DNA of 52,770 nucleotides from an uncultured Agathobacter sp. (GCA_934365945.1 CAKRNE010000017.1:1-52770); one strand, 5' to 3'. Shown: positions 35,956 through 44,101, numbered from the stretch's first letter. Numbers and translations are program-made. Notes: a model not told the origin generated them from the letters alone.

Positions 35956-36029
35956 GTAACTATTAAAAACTACTGAGAAAAAACTGATGCATCATGCTTA
36001 GATGTAAGCAGCAGATTTTGAATAGTTAC
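35956..36029 (+). promoter_or_regulatory. Structured leader before the ECF transporter gene
   Basis: GTAACTATT (35956-35964) can pair with AATAGTTAC (36021-36029). The stem could extend by four A-T pairs after one mismatch. Inside it, TGCTTA-GATG-TAAGCA (35995-36010) is a perfect hairpin. ECF vitamin transporter genes often have riboswitch leaders, but I cannot match this one to a known class (FMN, TPP, THF, preQ1). Confidence 0.4.
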
Positions 36030-36052
36030 ACATAATCAAATGGAGGCATTTT

Positions 36053-36643
36053 ATGAGAAACGAAAAAGTTCAAAAACTCACACTTACAGCACTTATGGCA
36101 GCTTTATCATATGTCATATTCACATTTTTACAGATTAAGGTCACATTACCGGGCGGCAGCGCCACATCCTTTCACCTGGGCAACGCGGTCGTAGTACTTG
36201 CAGCTTTGCTCTTAGGCGGAGTATACGGAGGAATCGGTGGAGCAATCGGAATGACAATCGGCGATTTACTTGACCCGATATATATCACCGGAGCGCCAAA
36301 GACATTTTTCCTCAAGCTTATGATTGGTATTATCACAGGTCTTGTAGCACACAAGCTTGGAAAGATTACATATTCAACCGACAGAAAGCATGTATTTAAA
36401 TGGACAGTCCTTGCAGCATGTGCAGGAATGCTATTCAACTTTATTTTTGACCCGATAATAAGCTATTTCTACGATATGCTTATCCTCGGAAAGCCAATGG
36501 CACAGCTCAAAATCGCATGGAGCGTGACTACAACAGGCGTCAATGCAGTAATATCAGTGATTGCCGCAACAATCGTGTATATGGCACTGCGACCGGTGCT
36601 CATCAAGGCAAATCTGTTTTTTAAGATTGGCAAAGAAAAATAA
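36053..36643 (+). CDS. ECF transporter S component (vitamin uptake)
   Basis: This 196-aa substrate-binding S component of an energy-coupling factor importer has about five or six membrane segments. The pattern of a HLGN segment followed by LLGGVYGGIGGAIGM and GDLLD is typical of PF12822-type S components for folate, riboflavin or related vitamins. The ligand cannot be told from sequence alone. GGAGG lies about 8 bp upstream of ATG. No ECF ATPases are near, so it probably shares a common module. Confidence 0.85.
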   Translation: MRNEKVQKLTLTALMAALSYVIFTFLQIKVTLPGGSATSFHLGNAVVVLAALLLGGVYGGIGGAIGMTIGDLLDPIYITGAPKTFFLKLMIGIITGLVAHKLGKITYSTDRKHVFKWTVLAACAGMLFNFIFDPIISYFYDMLILGKPMAQLKIAWSVTTTGVNAVISVIAATIVYMALRPVLIKANLFFKIGKEK

Positions 36644-36666
36644 TAGTTATATAATTTCATAAAAAT

Positions 36667-36720
36667 AAAATCCACATACATCATATGATGAAATCACGAA
36701 AAGATGTATGTGGATTTTTT
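36667..36720. terminator. Bidirectional terminator between ECF gene and trpF
   Basis: AAAATCCACATACATC (36667-36682) pairs perfectly with GATGTATGTGGATTTT (36703-36718) across 20 nt. A T run follows on the plus strand and also on the minus strand, so it can serve both convergent genes. Confidence 0.85.
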
Positions 36721-36771
36721 CTTTTAATAATGCCATATAATCCATCCTATAAGTGTGAACAAATAGAGATA

Positions 36772-37515
36772 TTAATTATGTGATTTTACAGCGGCGGCAA
36801 ATGCACGTATTTTGTCCGGATTCTTGCCCGCTCCGTCATCATTTTCCACACCTGAGGACACATCGACTCCGTCAGGATGCACGGCTTCAATTGCCATTCG
36901 CACATTGTCCGGATTTAAGCCACCTGCAAGCAGCAGCAGTTTTTCATCGCGAGGAATATTGTCAACCAGTCTCCAGTCAAAGGTTTTTCCACTGCCTGGC
37001 TCGATGGCATCAAATACATAGCCTGCGATACGCGAATCATTGTGATACTTTTCATAGCTGTTCATATCAGAGACATTGAAGGCTTTGAGAATCGGGATAT
37101 GTATCACATTTTGTGGATTGCCAGAGTTGCAGGTTTCCATATGGGATGTGTGATCTGTAGAATCAGGGTCTGTTTTGTATAATGACTCTGTCTGTGGAAT
37201 TTCCCCATGTATCTGGACATAGTCAAAGCCTGCAGCCTCAATCTGCCTTATCTGCTCTATGGATGGCGAAACGACGACCGCAACTTTTTTGATGGAAGCA
37301 TCAAGGGCCGCCATAATTTCTTTAGCCTGTTCAATAGATATATTTCTCTTACTCTTTGGAAAAAATAACACCATTCCCGCGAAATCAACGTGATTTTCGT
37401 TGAGATACCGGGCTTCAGCAGGTGAAGTCAGACCGCAGATTTTTACTTTGGTGTTGAAATTTGTATTTAAATTTATATTTTTATCTCTATTATTATATAT
37501 ATTCTGTGTATTCAT
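36772..37515 (-). CDS. trpF: Phosphoribosylanthranilate isomerase (lone trpF)
   Basis: This 247-aa TIM-barrel enzyme of tryptophan synthesis converts PRA to CdRP. The catalytic Cys is in KVKICGL (about residue 27) and the catalytic Asp in VFDAIEPGSGKTFDW. Two features are unusual. The N-terminus is an Asn-rich stretch of about 22 residues from AT-rich DNA, and an insertion of about 30 residues follows VQIHGE in the mid-barrel. No other trp genes are nearby. The ATG at 37515 has only a weak AGGA site, but no other start precedes the core. Confidence 0.88.
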   Translation of the reverse strand: MNTQNIYNNRDKNINLNTNFNTKVKICGLTSPAEARYLNENHVDFAGMVLFFPKSKRNISIEQAKEIMAALDASIKKVAVVVSPSIEQIRQIEAAGFDYVQIHGEIPQTESLYKTDPDSTDHTSHMETCNSGNPQNVIHIPILKAFNVSDMNSYEKYHNDSRIAGYVFDAIEPGSGKTFDWRLVDNIPRDEKLLLLAGGLNPDNVRMAIEAVHPDGVDVSSGVENDDGAGKNPDKIRAFAAAVKSHN

Positions 37516-37545
37516 ATCCTAAGAATAGCATTGTTGCAGGTTAAT

Positions 37546-37624
37546 CGCAAGTGGATATATGTTAAATTATAGAGCATTGCTCGCAAGTGGATGTACGTTA
37601 AATTATTGAGCATTGCTCGCAAGT
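37546..37624. repeat. 36-bp tandem repeat, two copies plus partial third
   Basis: Units begin with CGCAAGT at 37546, 37582 and 37618, an exact 36-bp period. Copies 1 and 2 differ at a few positions. The third copy runs straight into the large inverted repeat. There are no spacers, so this is not a CRISPR array. Confidence 0.85.
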
Positions 37625-37877
37625 CGCGGGTACCATGGCACACACACTATCCCACGTTCGCTACGCTACGCAGCTAAGAGACTGTACGAATTGTGCCCAA
37701 GGTTTTCTTAACCTGACGAAACCGTCGAAACTCGCCATCCATGGCTCGATTTCTCCTTGCCTCGGAGTCCATGCCTCGGCATTTCTGCGTTGCATAGCAC
37801 AATTCTACAGTCTCTAAGCAGCTCCGCTATTCGCTTTCGAGGAATAGTGTGTGCACCATGGTACCCGCGGCTTGCGA
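37617..37877. repeat. 261-bp palindromic element with 80-bp inverted arms
   Basis: The left arm (37617-37696) and right arm (37797-37877) are imperfect inverted copies. Their outer parts are almost identical (TCGCAAG, CGCGGGTACCATGG, CACACACTAT) and so are their inner parts (AGAGACTGTA, GAATTGTGC). The centre holds smaller hairpins such as GACG-AAAC-CGTC (37715-37726). GC content is higher than the surroundings. It may be a non-autonomous mobile element (MITE-like) or the gene of a long hairpin RNA. Short ORFs inside are by-products of the repeat. Confidence 0.75.
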
Positions 37878-37980
37878 ACAGATGTCGCACTACAGACAAC
37901 GGTTAATACGGATTGCATGCGCAAAAATGAGATGTTATAATGCAGTTAATAATATAGTAACAAAACAGGAGATAACAATT

Positions 37981-39006
37981 ATGTCAACAGAAGAGATTAA
38001 AGAATATATTGGAACACAGCTCAAAGCACTCACATCAATAGCAAGCCCTACAGGCTTCACAAAAAATGCCACAGACTATCTGATGAAACAGCTTGAGGCT
38101 ATGGGATATGCTCCGCAGCTTTCAAATAAAGGAAATGTCAGCGTAGAAATAGGTGGAGAGGGCTCGCCTCTGGTATTGGCTGCACATGTGGACACACTTG
38201 GAGCCATGGTACGCTCAATAAAGGATAACGGACGTCTGCGCCCGACCACCATCGGCGGTCATCAGTGGAGCACAGCGGATGGAGAGAACTGCATGGTTTT
38301 TACACGTGATGACAGAATGTACACAGGCGTGGTGCTAAATACAGAGCCATCGGCACATGTGGCAGATGAAAAGGTTGAGACGAAGGAAGAAAACATGGAA
38401 ATCCTGCTCGATGAAAATGTAAATGACAAACAGGGTGTGGCGGCGCTAGGCATCCAGACAGGCGACATCATAGCCATGGATCCGCGCACAGTCATCACAG
38501 AGAGTGGCTATATCAAGAGCCGTTTCCTCGATGACAAGCTGTCAGCGGCCATTCTGCTTGGTGTGGCACATGCGCTAAAGAAGGAGAGCTGGAGGCTGAA
38601 TCGCAAGGTTACACTGCTCTTTACGGTTTATGAGGAGGTAGGTCACGGCGGAAGCTTCGTACCGGAGGATACAGAGGAGATGATTTCCGTAGACATGGGC
38701 TGCGTTGGAGCAGACCTCGGCTGTACGGAGCATATGGTTTCAATCTGTGCAAAGGACTCAGGCGGACCTTACAACTACGAGCTTGTCACAGAGCTTTCAA
38801 ATCTGGCAAAGAGCGAGGGGCTTGACTATGCAATCGATGTTTATCCGCACTACGGCTCTGATGTTGAGGCTACACTGCACAGCGGATATGATATCCGTCA
38901 TGGGCTTATCGGTGCAGGAGTTTATGCATCGCATAACTATGAGCGCTCACATATGGATGGCGTGGAGAATACTTATAAGCTTTTGAAAAAATATATTACA
39001 AAATAG
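37981..39006 (+). CDS. M42-family aminopeptidase / endoglucanase-like metallopeptidase
   Basis: This 341-aa dinuclear zinc aminopeptidase of family M42 trims peptides in the cytoplasm. Metal ligands and catalytic residues are visible: H69 and D71 (AAHVDT), D184 (FLDDKLS), E218/E219 (YEEVGHGG) and the later SVDMG segment. ATG 37981 has AGGAG about 9 bp upstream. The open frame extends left into the palindromic element but has no ribosome site there. Confidence 0.9.
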   Translation: MSTEEIKEYIGTQLKALTSIASPTGFTKNATDYLMKQLEAMGYAPQLSNKGNVSVEIGGEGSPLVLAAHVDTLGAMVRSIKDNGRLRPTTIGGHQWSTADGENCMVFTRDDRMYTGVVLNTEPSAHVADEKVETKEENMEILLDENVNDKQGVAALGIQTGDIIAMDPRTVITESGYIKSRFLDDKLSAAILLGVAHALKKESWRLNRKVTLLFTVYEEVGHGGSFVPEDTEEMISVDMGCVGADLGCTEHMVSICAKDSGGPYNYELVTELSNLAKSEGLDYAIDVYPHYGSDVEATLHSGYDIRHGLIGAGVYASHNYERSHMDGVENTYKLLKKYITK

Positions 39007-39065
39007 TATCATTGTGATACATTATTTCATGTATTCAAACAAAGTAGCAGAGAGGTAAATACACC

Positions 39066-39446
39066 ATGAATTTAAAAAAAGTTCATCATATTGCCATTAT
39101 TGGGAGTGACTATGAGAAATCAAAGCACTTTTATGTGGATCTGTTAGGTTTTTCTATTATTCGAGAAAATTACAGACCAGAACGTGATGATTATAAAATT
39201 GATCTTCAACTCGATGATATAGAATTAGAACTTTTTATCATTAAAAATTGTCCAAAGCGTCCAAGTTATCCAGAGGCTTATGGTCTCCGGCATCTTGCCT
39301 TTGCTGTAGACTCGGTCGATGATACTGTAAGAGAATTGAATAAAAGGGGCATCATAACTGAGCCGATTAGACTCGATACTTACACAGGTAAAAGAATGAC
39401 ATTCTTTCATGACCCGGACGATCTACCCTTGGAAATTCACGAATAA
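39066..39446 (+). CDS. VOC-family (glyoxalase-like) protein
   Basis: This 126-aa vicinal-oxygen-chelate protein resembles GloA2/YaeR. The opening KKVHHIAII has a metal-ligand His (8), GLRHLAFAV supplies another and the terminal LPLEIHE a Glu. It is probably a metal-dependent lyase or isomerase whose substrate is not evident. First gene of a same-strand set of small unrelated genes. Confidence 0.85.
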   Translation: MNLKKVHHIAIIGSDYEKSKHFYVDLLGFSIIRENYRPERDDYKIDLQLDDIELELFIIKNCPKRPSYPEAYGLRHLAFAVDSVDDTVRELNKRGIITEPIRLDTYTGKRMTFFHDPDDLPLEIHE

Positions 39447-39480
39447 AGAATAACAATTCGAAAGTTACGGAGGAAACATA

Positions 39481-39900
39481 ATGGAATACAGAAAATTTGA
39501 TAATATAATAATAGCGAGAATTGACAAAGGGGAGGAGATTTTGGAGCAACTGAAAGCAATTGCCATAACTGAGAATATAAAGCTTGCCAGTATTAATGCT
39601 CTTGGAGCTATCAATGATTTCACAGTCGGAGTATACAAGACAGATGAGAAGAAATATTACTCAAACAGTTTTAAGGGATATTATGAAATTACATCGCTGA
39701 CAGGTACAATCAATACAATGGATGGAGAATATTATGCACATCTTCATTTGAGTGCCGGTAATGAAAAAGGTGAAGTGTTTGGAGGACATCTGAACAGAGC
39801 TGTTGTGAGTGCAACTTGCGAGCTTGTGATTACAGTAATTGATGGAAAAGTTGACAGAGTTTATGATGAAGAAACAGGACTTAATGTATTCAATTTCTGA
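39481..39900 (+). CDS. PPC/DUF296-domain protein
   Basis: This 139-aa protein is made of one PPC (DUF296) domain, as in plant AT-hook proteins but without the AT-hook. The conserved AHLHLS segment near residues 80-85 supplies likely metal-binding histidines, followed by a GEVFGGHL block. Bacterial members form trimers; function is unknown. GGAGG precedes ATG, and the upstream spacer contains CAATTCGAAAGTTA, like other spacers in this array. Confidence 0.85.
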   Translation: MEYRKFDNIIIARIDKGEEILEQLKAIAITENIKLASINALGAINDFTVGVYKTDEKKYYSNSFKGYYEITSLTGTINTMDGEYYAHLHLSAGNEKGEVFGGHLNRAVVSATCELVITVIDGKVDRVYDEETGLNVFNF

Positions 39901-40298
39901 ACACTTTTTGGTTTTTCATAATAGTATCTACAATTGTTGTTATTTTTATTTGTGGTCGATATTATTTTTCAATCCAGACATACAGGCAGGAGGTTGCTGA
40001 CCATTTTAATGAACTGGATGAAGATAACAGAAGACTTGTTGTCAGGGGAGACATCAAACAGTGGAATCAAATGTTGGCAGAGACAGCACATAATGCAGGA
40101 GTTATTACGAATGAGGAATTTGTGATTTTTCAAAATGCCGGATATATGGGACTATATGGTGGATTAGATGTTGAAGGTATTTTGGCAGCAGTTTATCAGA
40201 GTGTGTTTGGTGGAGATGTATATCCGTCATTAGAGGAAAAAGTAGCTAATTTATTATTTAATGAAATTGACAGATCAAAATTTGCAGATTGGAGAATT
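39885..40298 (+). pseudogene. DinD fragment fused to a Fic/DOC (RhuM-like) fragment
   Basis: The frame is open from 39885 but has no start codon or ribosome site. After a hydrophobic stretch it matches the middle of DNA-damage-inducible protein D (YFSIQTYRQEVADHFNELD, then KQWNQMLAETAHNAGV and YMGLYGGLDVEGI). It then switches to a segment like the C-terminal Fic/DOC part of RhuM proteins (DVYPSLEEKVANLL), cut before the HPF-type motif. It continues in frame into the ASCH gene. A mosaic of gene remnants. Confidence 0.7.
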
Positions 40299-40760
40299 AT
40301 GAGAGCAGAAGAATTGTGGAAAACATATTGCGAGAAAGAGAAGATAGATATAGATACACCTTATGAAGCGTGGAGATTTGGAGATGCTCCGGATAGACTG
40401 GCAGACCTTGTATTAAAGGGAATCAAGACTGCAACTGCATCCGGATATGATTTGTATTTTATGGAAGGAGAAGAGGAGCAATTACCACAGCCGGGTGACT
40501 ATAATGTTATTTTGGATGCAAAGGATGAGGCCGTTTGTGTTATTCAAACCACTAAGACTACAGTGGTTCCATTTGATGAAGTCTCAGAGGAACACGCTTA
40601 CAAGGAAGGGGAAGGAGACCGAAGTCTTGCATATTGGAGAGCGGTTCATGAAGAATTCTTTACAAAAGAATTTGAAGAAACTAAAAATGAATTCAATGGA
40701 CAAACAAGGATTCTTTGTGAGGAGTTTCAAGTGGTTTACAAGGCAATGGATATAAATTGA
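40299..40760 (+). CDS. ASCH-domain protein
   Basis: This 154-aa ASCH-domain protein belongs to the PUA-like RNA-binding fold group (some members are N4-acetylcytidine amidohydrolases). Conserved features are GIKTATAS, then PGDYNVILD and the later EGDRSLAYWR block. ATG 40299 follows GGAG (40291-40294) with tight spacing. Upstream the same frame continues into the DinD/Fic remnant, so a longer fusion protein could be made only if a start existed there. Confidence 0.82.
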   Translation: MRAEELWKTYCEKEKIDIDTPYEAWRFGDAPDRLADLVLKGIKTATASGYDLYFMEGEEEQLPQPGDYNVILDAKDEAVCVIQTTKTTVVPFDEVSEEHAYKEGEGDRSLAYWRAVHEEFFTKEFEETKNEFNGQTRILCEEFQVVYKAMDIN

Positions 40761-40841
40761 ATTTCTAATACGTGAATTTATGACTTTTGGTTTATAGAAT
40801 TAAGAAAATCGGGATTCAACAGGACAAATGAAAGAGGAATA

Positions 40842-41057
40842 ATGTTATGGATGAAACTCCGGACTCCTGAAAATCTTACATTATGTAATCATCGATTAAA
40901 AGAAATAGCAGAAAAATACGGTTGTCGTTATCTTGATTGTAATGAAGCCCTTGTTGATGAACATGGTGAACAGAAATCGGAGTATGCCATTGATGGTGTA
41001 CATATGTATGCAAATGGATATTTGAATGTTTTTAAGTCTTTAAAGCCTTATTTGTAA
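40842..41057 (+). pseudogene. C-terminal fragment of an SGNH/GDSL hydrolase
   Basis: The last ~60 residues match the end of SGNH hydrolases (lysophospholipase L1-like). The catalytic Asp and His block (IDGVHMYANGY) is kept, but the nucleophile Ser domain is absent. It still has ATG 40842 behind AGAGGA and the array's ATCGGGATT motif (40808-40816). Intact members are about 200 aa. Confidence 0.7.
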
Positions 41058-41123
41058 TGCATGAAAGAGTTTTATTAGTGGAGCAAAAAGTAAATGAATA
41101 GAAATTTGTGGAGAGTCACCGTT

Positions 41124-41549
41124 ATGATTAGAGAATTACAAAAGGATGATATAAATAAGGTTGCAGATATATGGTTGGATACAAATATAAAGGCACATAA
41201 TTTTATCCCAGCCGAATATTGGAAAAGCAACTTCAAATCAGTAAAAGAAGCACTGTCACAAGCAGAGGTTTATGTGTATGAGTATGCTACAGAAATACAG
41301 GGCTTTATAGGGTTAAATGATGAGTATGTTGAGGGCATTTTTGTTTCAGGTGCAATGCAATCGCAGGGTATAGGTAAAATTCTGCTGAATTATGCCAAGG
41401 ATAAAAAGAATAAGTTGCTCTTGAACGTATACCAAAAGAACGCACGGGCAATATCTTTTTATAAGAGAGAAGGATTTGAGATTCAGCATAGTGGCTTAGA
41501 TGAGGCTACCGGAGAAAAAGAATATGTAATGACATGGCAACAGAAATAG
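41124..41549 (+). CDS. GNAT-family N-acetyltransferase
   Basis: This 141-aa GCN5-related acetyltransferase has the acetyl-CoA pyrophosphate loop Q-S-Q-G-I-G (near residues 86-91) and the later NARAISFYKREGF motif. ATG 41124 is chosen because GGAGAG is well spaced upstream; the frame opens at 41094 without one. Substrate unknown. It lies in the small-gene array. Confidence 0.85.
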   Translation: MIRELQKDDINKVADIWLDTNIKAHNFIPAEYWKSNFKSVKEALSQAEVYVYEYATEIQGFIGLNDEYVEGIFVSGAMQSQGIGKILLNYAKDKKNKLLLNVYQKNARAISFYKREGFEIQHSGLDEATGEKEYVMTWQQK

Positions 41550-41555
41550 AAATTC

Positions 41556-41595
41556 TTATTTAATGAAATTGACAGATCGGAATTTGATAAGGAGT
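41556..41595 (+). repeat. Orphan copy of a 23-bp segment of the 40-kb mosaic
   Basis: Positions 41556-41578 repeat 40254-40276 exactly (23 bp, encoding LFNEIDRS). Here the frame reads on briefly to a stop at 41594-41596. It looks like the tail of the same ancestral gene left in two places, next to the motif ATCGGAATTTGATAAGGAG. Confidence 0.7.
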
Positions 41596-41605
41596 GAAAA
41601 GAAAA

Positions 41606-42043
41606 GTGTGTGAGGAATGTTACTCTGATGAAAATAAAATAACGCCTTTACTAAATCCGTTGGACTGTTTGGAGAACCACACTCAATATATTTGTGGAAC
41701 TTGTGGACGGTGCATTTGTATCGAGCATGACCCAAATAGAGGATTGCAACGATGGAATTTTCCTTTTAAGTCATTGGATATTGCAAAACTATATTTGCGA
41801 ACAGCGGACTATACAACGAAAAGTGCGTGTGGTATTTATGAGATAGAGAACAATAAAGGAAGATTATCTTATAAAATATTTCCAGGAAATGATGAGTTAA
41901 ATCTATTTTTGAAAAAGAATAAAGACAAGAAATGCAGGCAAATGATGCCTGTGTTTAGTGCTGGAAAGTATAAAGAATATCCACACACAGAAGTACGAAA
42001 ATTGACGCCTGATGAAATAAAACAATATATGAGTGAACGCTAA
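41606..42043 (+). CDS. Cysteine-rich hypothetical protein
   Basis: This 145-aa protein has two N-terminal cysteine pairs (CEEC at 2-5, and CGTCGRCIC further on) and a conserved-looking CIEHDPNRG segment, suggesting a zinc-bound N-terminal domain. No function recognised. GTG 41606 is preferred because AAGGAG (41589-41594) overlaps the earlier GTG 41594. Confidence 0.6.
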   Translation: MCEECYSDENKITPLLNPLDCLENHTQYICGTCGRCICIEHDPNRGLQRWNFPFKSLDIAKLYLRTADYTTKSACGIYEIENNKGRLSYKIFPGNDELNLFLKKNKDKKCRQMMPVFSAGKYKEYPHTEVRKLTPDEIKQYMSER

Positions 42044-42074
42044 ATTTCAGTCTTGGTGTTTAGGAGATTACAAA

Positions 42075-42779
42075 ATGAAAAAGCTTTTTGATGTACCAGA
42101 TTCATATAAAGAACACATAACTAAGTTTGATAGTAGTGATGGCTTTTTAGCGTTGGGGATAATAGTAACATATTTTGTTGTTATGACTATTTCTGGTATA
42201 ATTGTACAATATATTTCTCAATTGCAAATCACTATTATAGGTGGAGGAATCAATGTGTTTTTTGTGGTTTTGGTTCTTTTATGTCTTAAAATGAGACATC
42301 AGGGAATTGAAACAATAGGGTTAAAAGAAGGAAATATTAGATTATCTTTTGTCTTGGGCGGCACATTGGCAGCAATCCTTTTCTTTTGTAATTGCTTATC
42401 AAATGTATTGTTTGAGCACCAATCTTTTATTGATTTTGCAGATATACTGATATATTTTGTCTATTTTTTTACTGTCGGACTAGTTGAAGAGGTATTATTT
42501 CGAGGATATCTTCAGACTAGATTGCATTCTCTTTTAAAACATATCTTGTTGGACGTGCTTGTAACAGGAGTACTGTTTGTATTGATGCATTTTCCGTTCA
42601 GAATGGTTGCTTATGACATGTCATTTTGGGAGATCATATCAAATGTAAGATATATAGCAGATTTGTTTATAACACATCTTATCTTGTCTTATATTAGAAT
42701 CAAATCTGATAGCTTATATGGTGCAATCCTCCCACATTGGGTTTCGGATTTTGCCTATAGAATTGTTACACATATATAG
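42075..42779 (+). CDS. CPBP-family intramembrane metalloprotease (CAAX/Abi)
   Basis: This 234-aa membrane protein has about six to seven hydrophobic segments and the CPBP motifs: EEVLFRGY (EExxxR, near residue 150), then a conserved His in FVLMHFPF, and a terminal ILPHW. Such proteases modify prenylated proteins or process bacteriocins and confer immunity in some Gram-positives. Start ATG 42075 behind AGGAG. Substrate unknown. Confidence 0.88.
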   Translation: MKKLFDVPDSYKEHITKFDSSDGFLALGIIVTYFVVMTISGIIVQYISQLQITIIGGGINVFFVVLVLLCLKMRHQGIETIGLKEGNIRLSFVLGGTLAAILFFCNCLSNVLFEHQSFIDFADILIYFVYFFTVGLVEEVLFRGYLQTRLHSLLKHILLDVLVTGVLFVLMHFPFRMVAYDMSFWEIISNVRYIADLFITHLILSYIRIKSDSLYGAILPHWVSDFAYRIVTHI

Positions 42780-42853
42780 AAAGTTAAATTGTAAATGTAA
42801 CAGGAATAGTGATTAAAAAACGGAGAGATGAATTTGAATTTGGAGAAGAACAA

Positions 42854-43521
42854 ATGGAATATATAAACTATATTAAATTAATGAAGAGACAAATAAAAAC
42901 TTTAGACAGTAGAGAGCGGGCTTATCAAGACAATGTTATTCGACCTTTTTTGCAATCAGTTTTTGGTGATTTGGATATAGAACCAGTGGATATTAAGATT
43001 AATTCTGAAATACACCAATATGAACAATATTGTGGAACATATGAAAAGAAGTATAAAGATAAAAAACTAACAATGAGATAATAAAACTTCTTCCTGCTAC
43101 ACCTGATTTATGCATAACTGATGAATGGCACTGGAACAATTTGGAAGTCCCAGTTAATTATAGAGGAGTTGTAGAAATTAAATCACCTATACTGGATTAT
43201 ATAACAGGATTTGACCCTTCTGAATATAAGTGTTTAACTGAAATTAAACGACATTTAAAAGCAAAGAATAATGCAAAGGTTATTCTTACAGATGGTGTAA
43301 CATGGGTTTTTTATAATAAAGAAAGTGGTTTGGAACCTATTATTAAACCAATATGTTTAGGCGAGTTAAAATATAGATATTCTGTTTCAAAAAATAACAG
43401 GCGTATTCTTGCAAGAACAAAAGGTAGAAAACCTATTATAGATGATATAATTTTTCAAGAAGATGAAGATGAGTTTATTAGACTGAAAGAAGAGTTAAAA
43501 AATTTTATTACACCGATGTGA
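42854..43521 (+). pseudogene. PD-(D/E)xK nuclease gene split by a frameshift
   Basis: Start ATG 42854 (GGAG 42842-42845). The first frame runs to a stop at 43079-43081. The -1 frame carries on smoothly from the A6 run at 43061-43066 (TNNEIIKLLPATPDL) to 43521. The joined protein would be about 221 aa. PDLCI plus VVEIKSP gives a PD-(D/E)XK catalytic pattern, so it was a nuclease, perhaps of restriction type. An A6C slip site lies at the break, so slippage could rescue it, but decay is likelier. Confidence 0.7.
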
Positions 43522-43575
43522 AAATTCCAGTTGTATGTATGATAAATCTAAACAGTATTTTAGCAACATATCCAG

Positions 43576-43604
43576 AGTGGGGGCAGAAAGTGCCCCCACT
43601 TTCA
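43576..43604 (+). terminator. Terminator after the split nuclease gene
   Basis: AGTGGGGGCA (43576-43585) pairs perfectly with TGCCCCCACT (43591-43600) across 5 nt, followed by TTCA. Two further hairpins lie in this 580-bp gap: CAAGGGA/TCCCTTG (43650-43667) and TTCCGGACGAG/CTCATCCGGAA (43775-43805). Confidence 0.7.
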
Positions 43605-44034
43605 CCATTTTGGGGCGAAAAGCACCATCAAATATAATAAATAAAGGATCAAGGGAAAAATCCCTTGCAAGAAAAGTAGCGTGGCGAAGACGATGAAGTA
43701 ATGAAAAATAGTGAAAAAATAGTGTAATTTTAGTGAAAAAACAATTCGCAAAACGATATAATATATGGATGATATTCCGGACGAGAAAATCCTCCTCATC
43801 CGGAAATTTGGATTAATTATTTTTTGAGAATGATGGTATTGTATTCTAAAAAAGTATACGAATTATCAAAAGAAAAGGTATTCATAGCCTTTCTGTTAAA
43901 AAAGCGATTATTAATAGATGTACAAAGACATATGATAAAGAAAATAAGAAACCAGTAGTCCATTAGTATCTTTCCCGTGTAAAGGATTGGCTTTGTTTGA
44001 TTGATGCCCACATCGTGGGTGAACTCTTTTTCCT
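43605..44034. other. Intergenic region without a supported gene
   Basis: Apart from two hairpins (43650-43667 and 43775-43805) I see no gene. An 85-codon minus-strand frame (43817-44074) has no ribosome site and no recognisable domain. Confidence 0.5.
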
Positions 44035-44063
44035 TTTTCATAATAGTATCATTATGGTATAAT
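44035..44063 (+). promoter_or_regulatory. Promoter of the SDR gene
   Basis: TATAAT (44058-44063) has a weak TTTTCA -35 box 17 bp upstream. The array motif ATCGGGAATTTGCAAAGGAG (44076-44095) follows and ends in the ribosome site. Confidence 0.5.
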
Positions 44064-44101
44064 AGAGACATCAAAATCGGGAATTTGCAAAGGAGAACTT
44101 G

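Noticed and set aside
37546..37624. 36-bp repeats as a CRISPR array
   Set aside because: The period equals the repeat length, so there are no spacers, and no cas genes are present.
37635..37899. Two 60-63 codon ORFs inside the palindromic element
   Set aside because: They lie on opposite strands of an inverted repeat, lack ribosome sites and have no recognisable domain; they follow from the repeat structure.
43058..43081. Programmed -1 ribosomal frameshift in the nuclease gene
   Set aside because: The A6C run is in the phase AAA-AAA-C, not A-AAA-AAC, and I see no strong downstream stimulator. Kept only as possible slippage or mutation.
43817..44074. 85-codon minus-strand ORF before the SDR gene
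   Set aside because: No ribosome site, no domain, very AT-rich, and it overlaps the SDR promoter.
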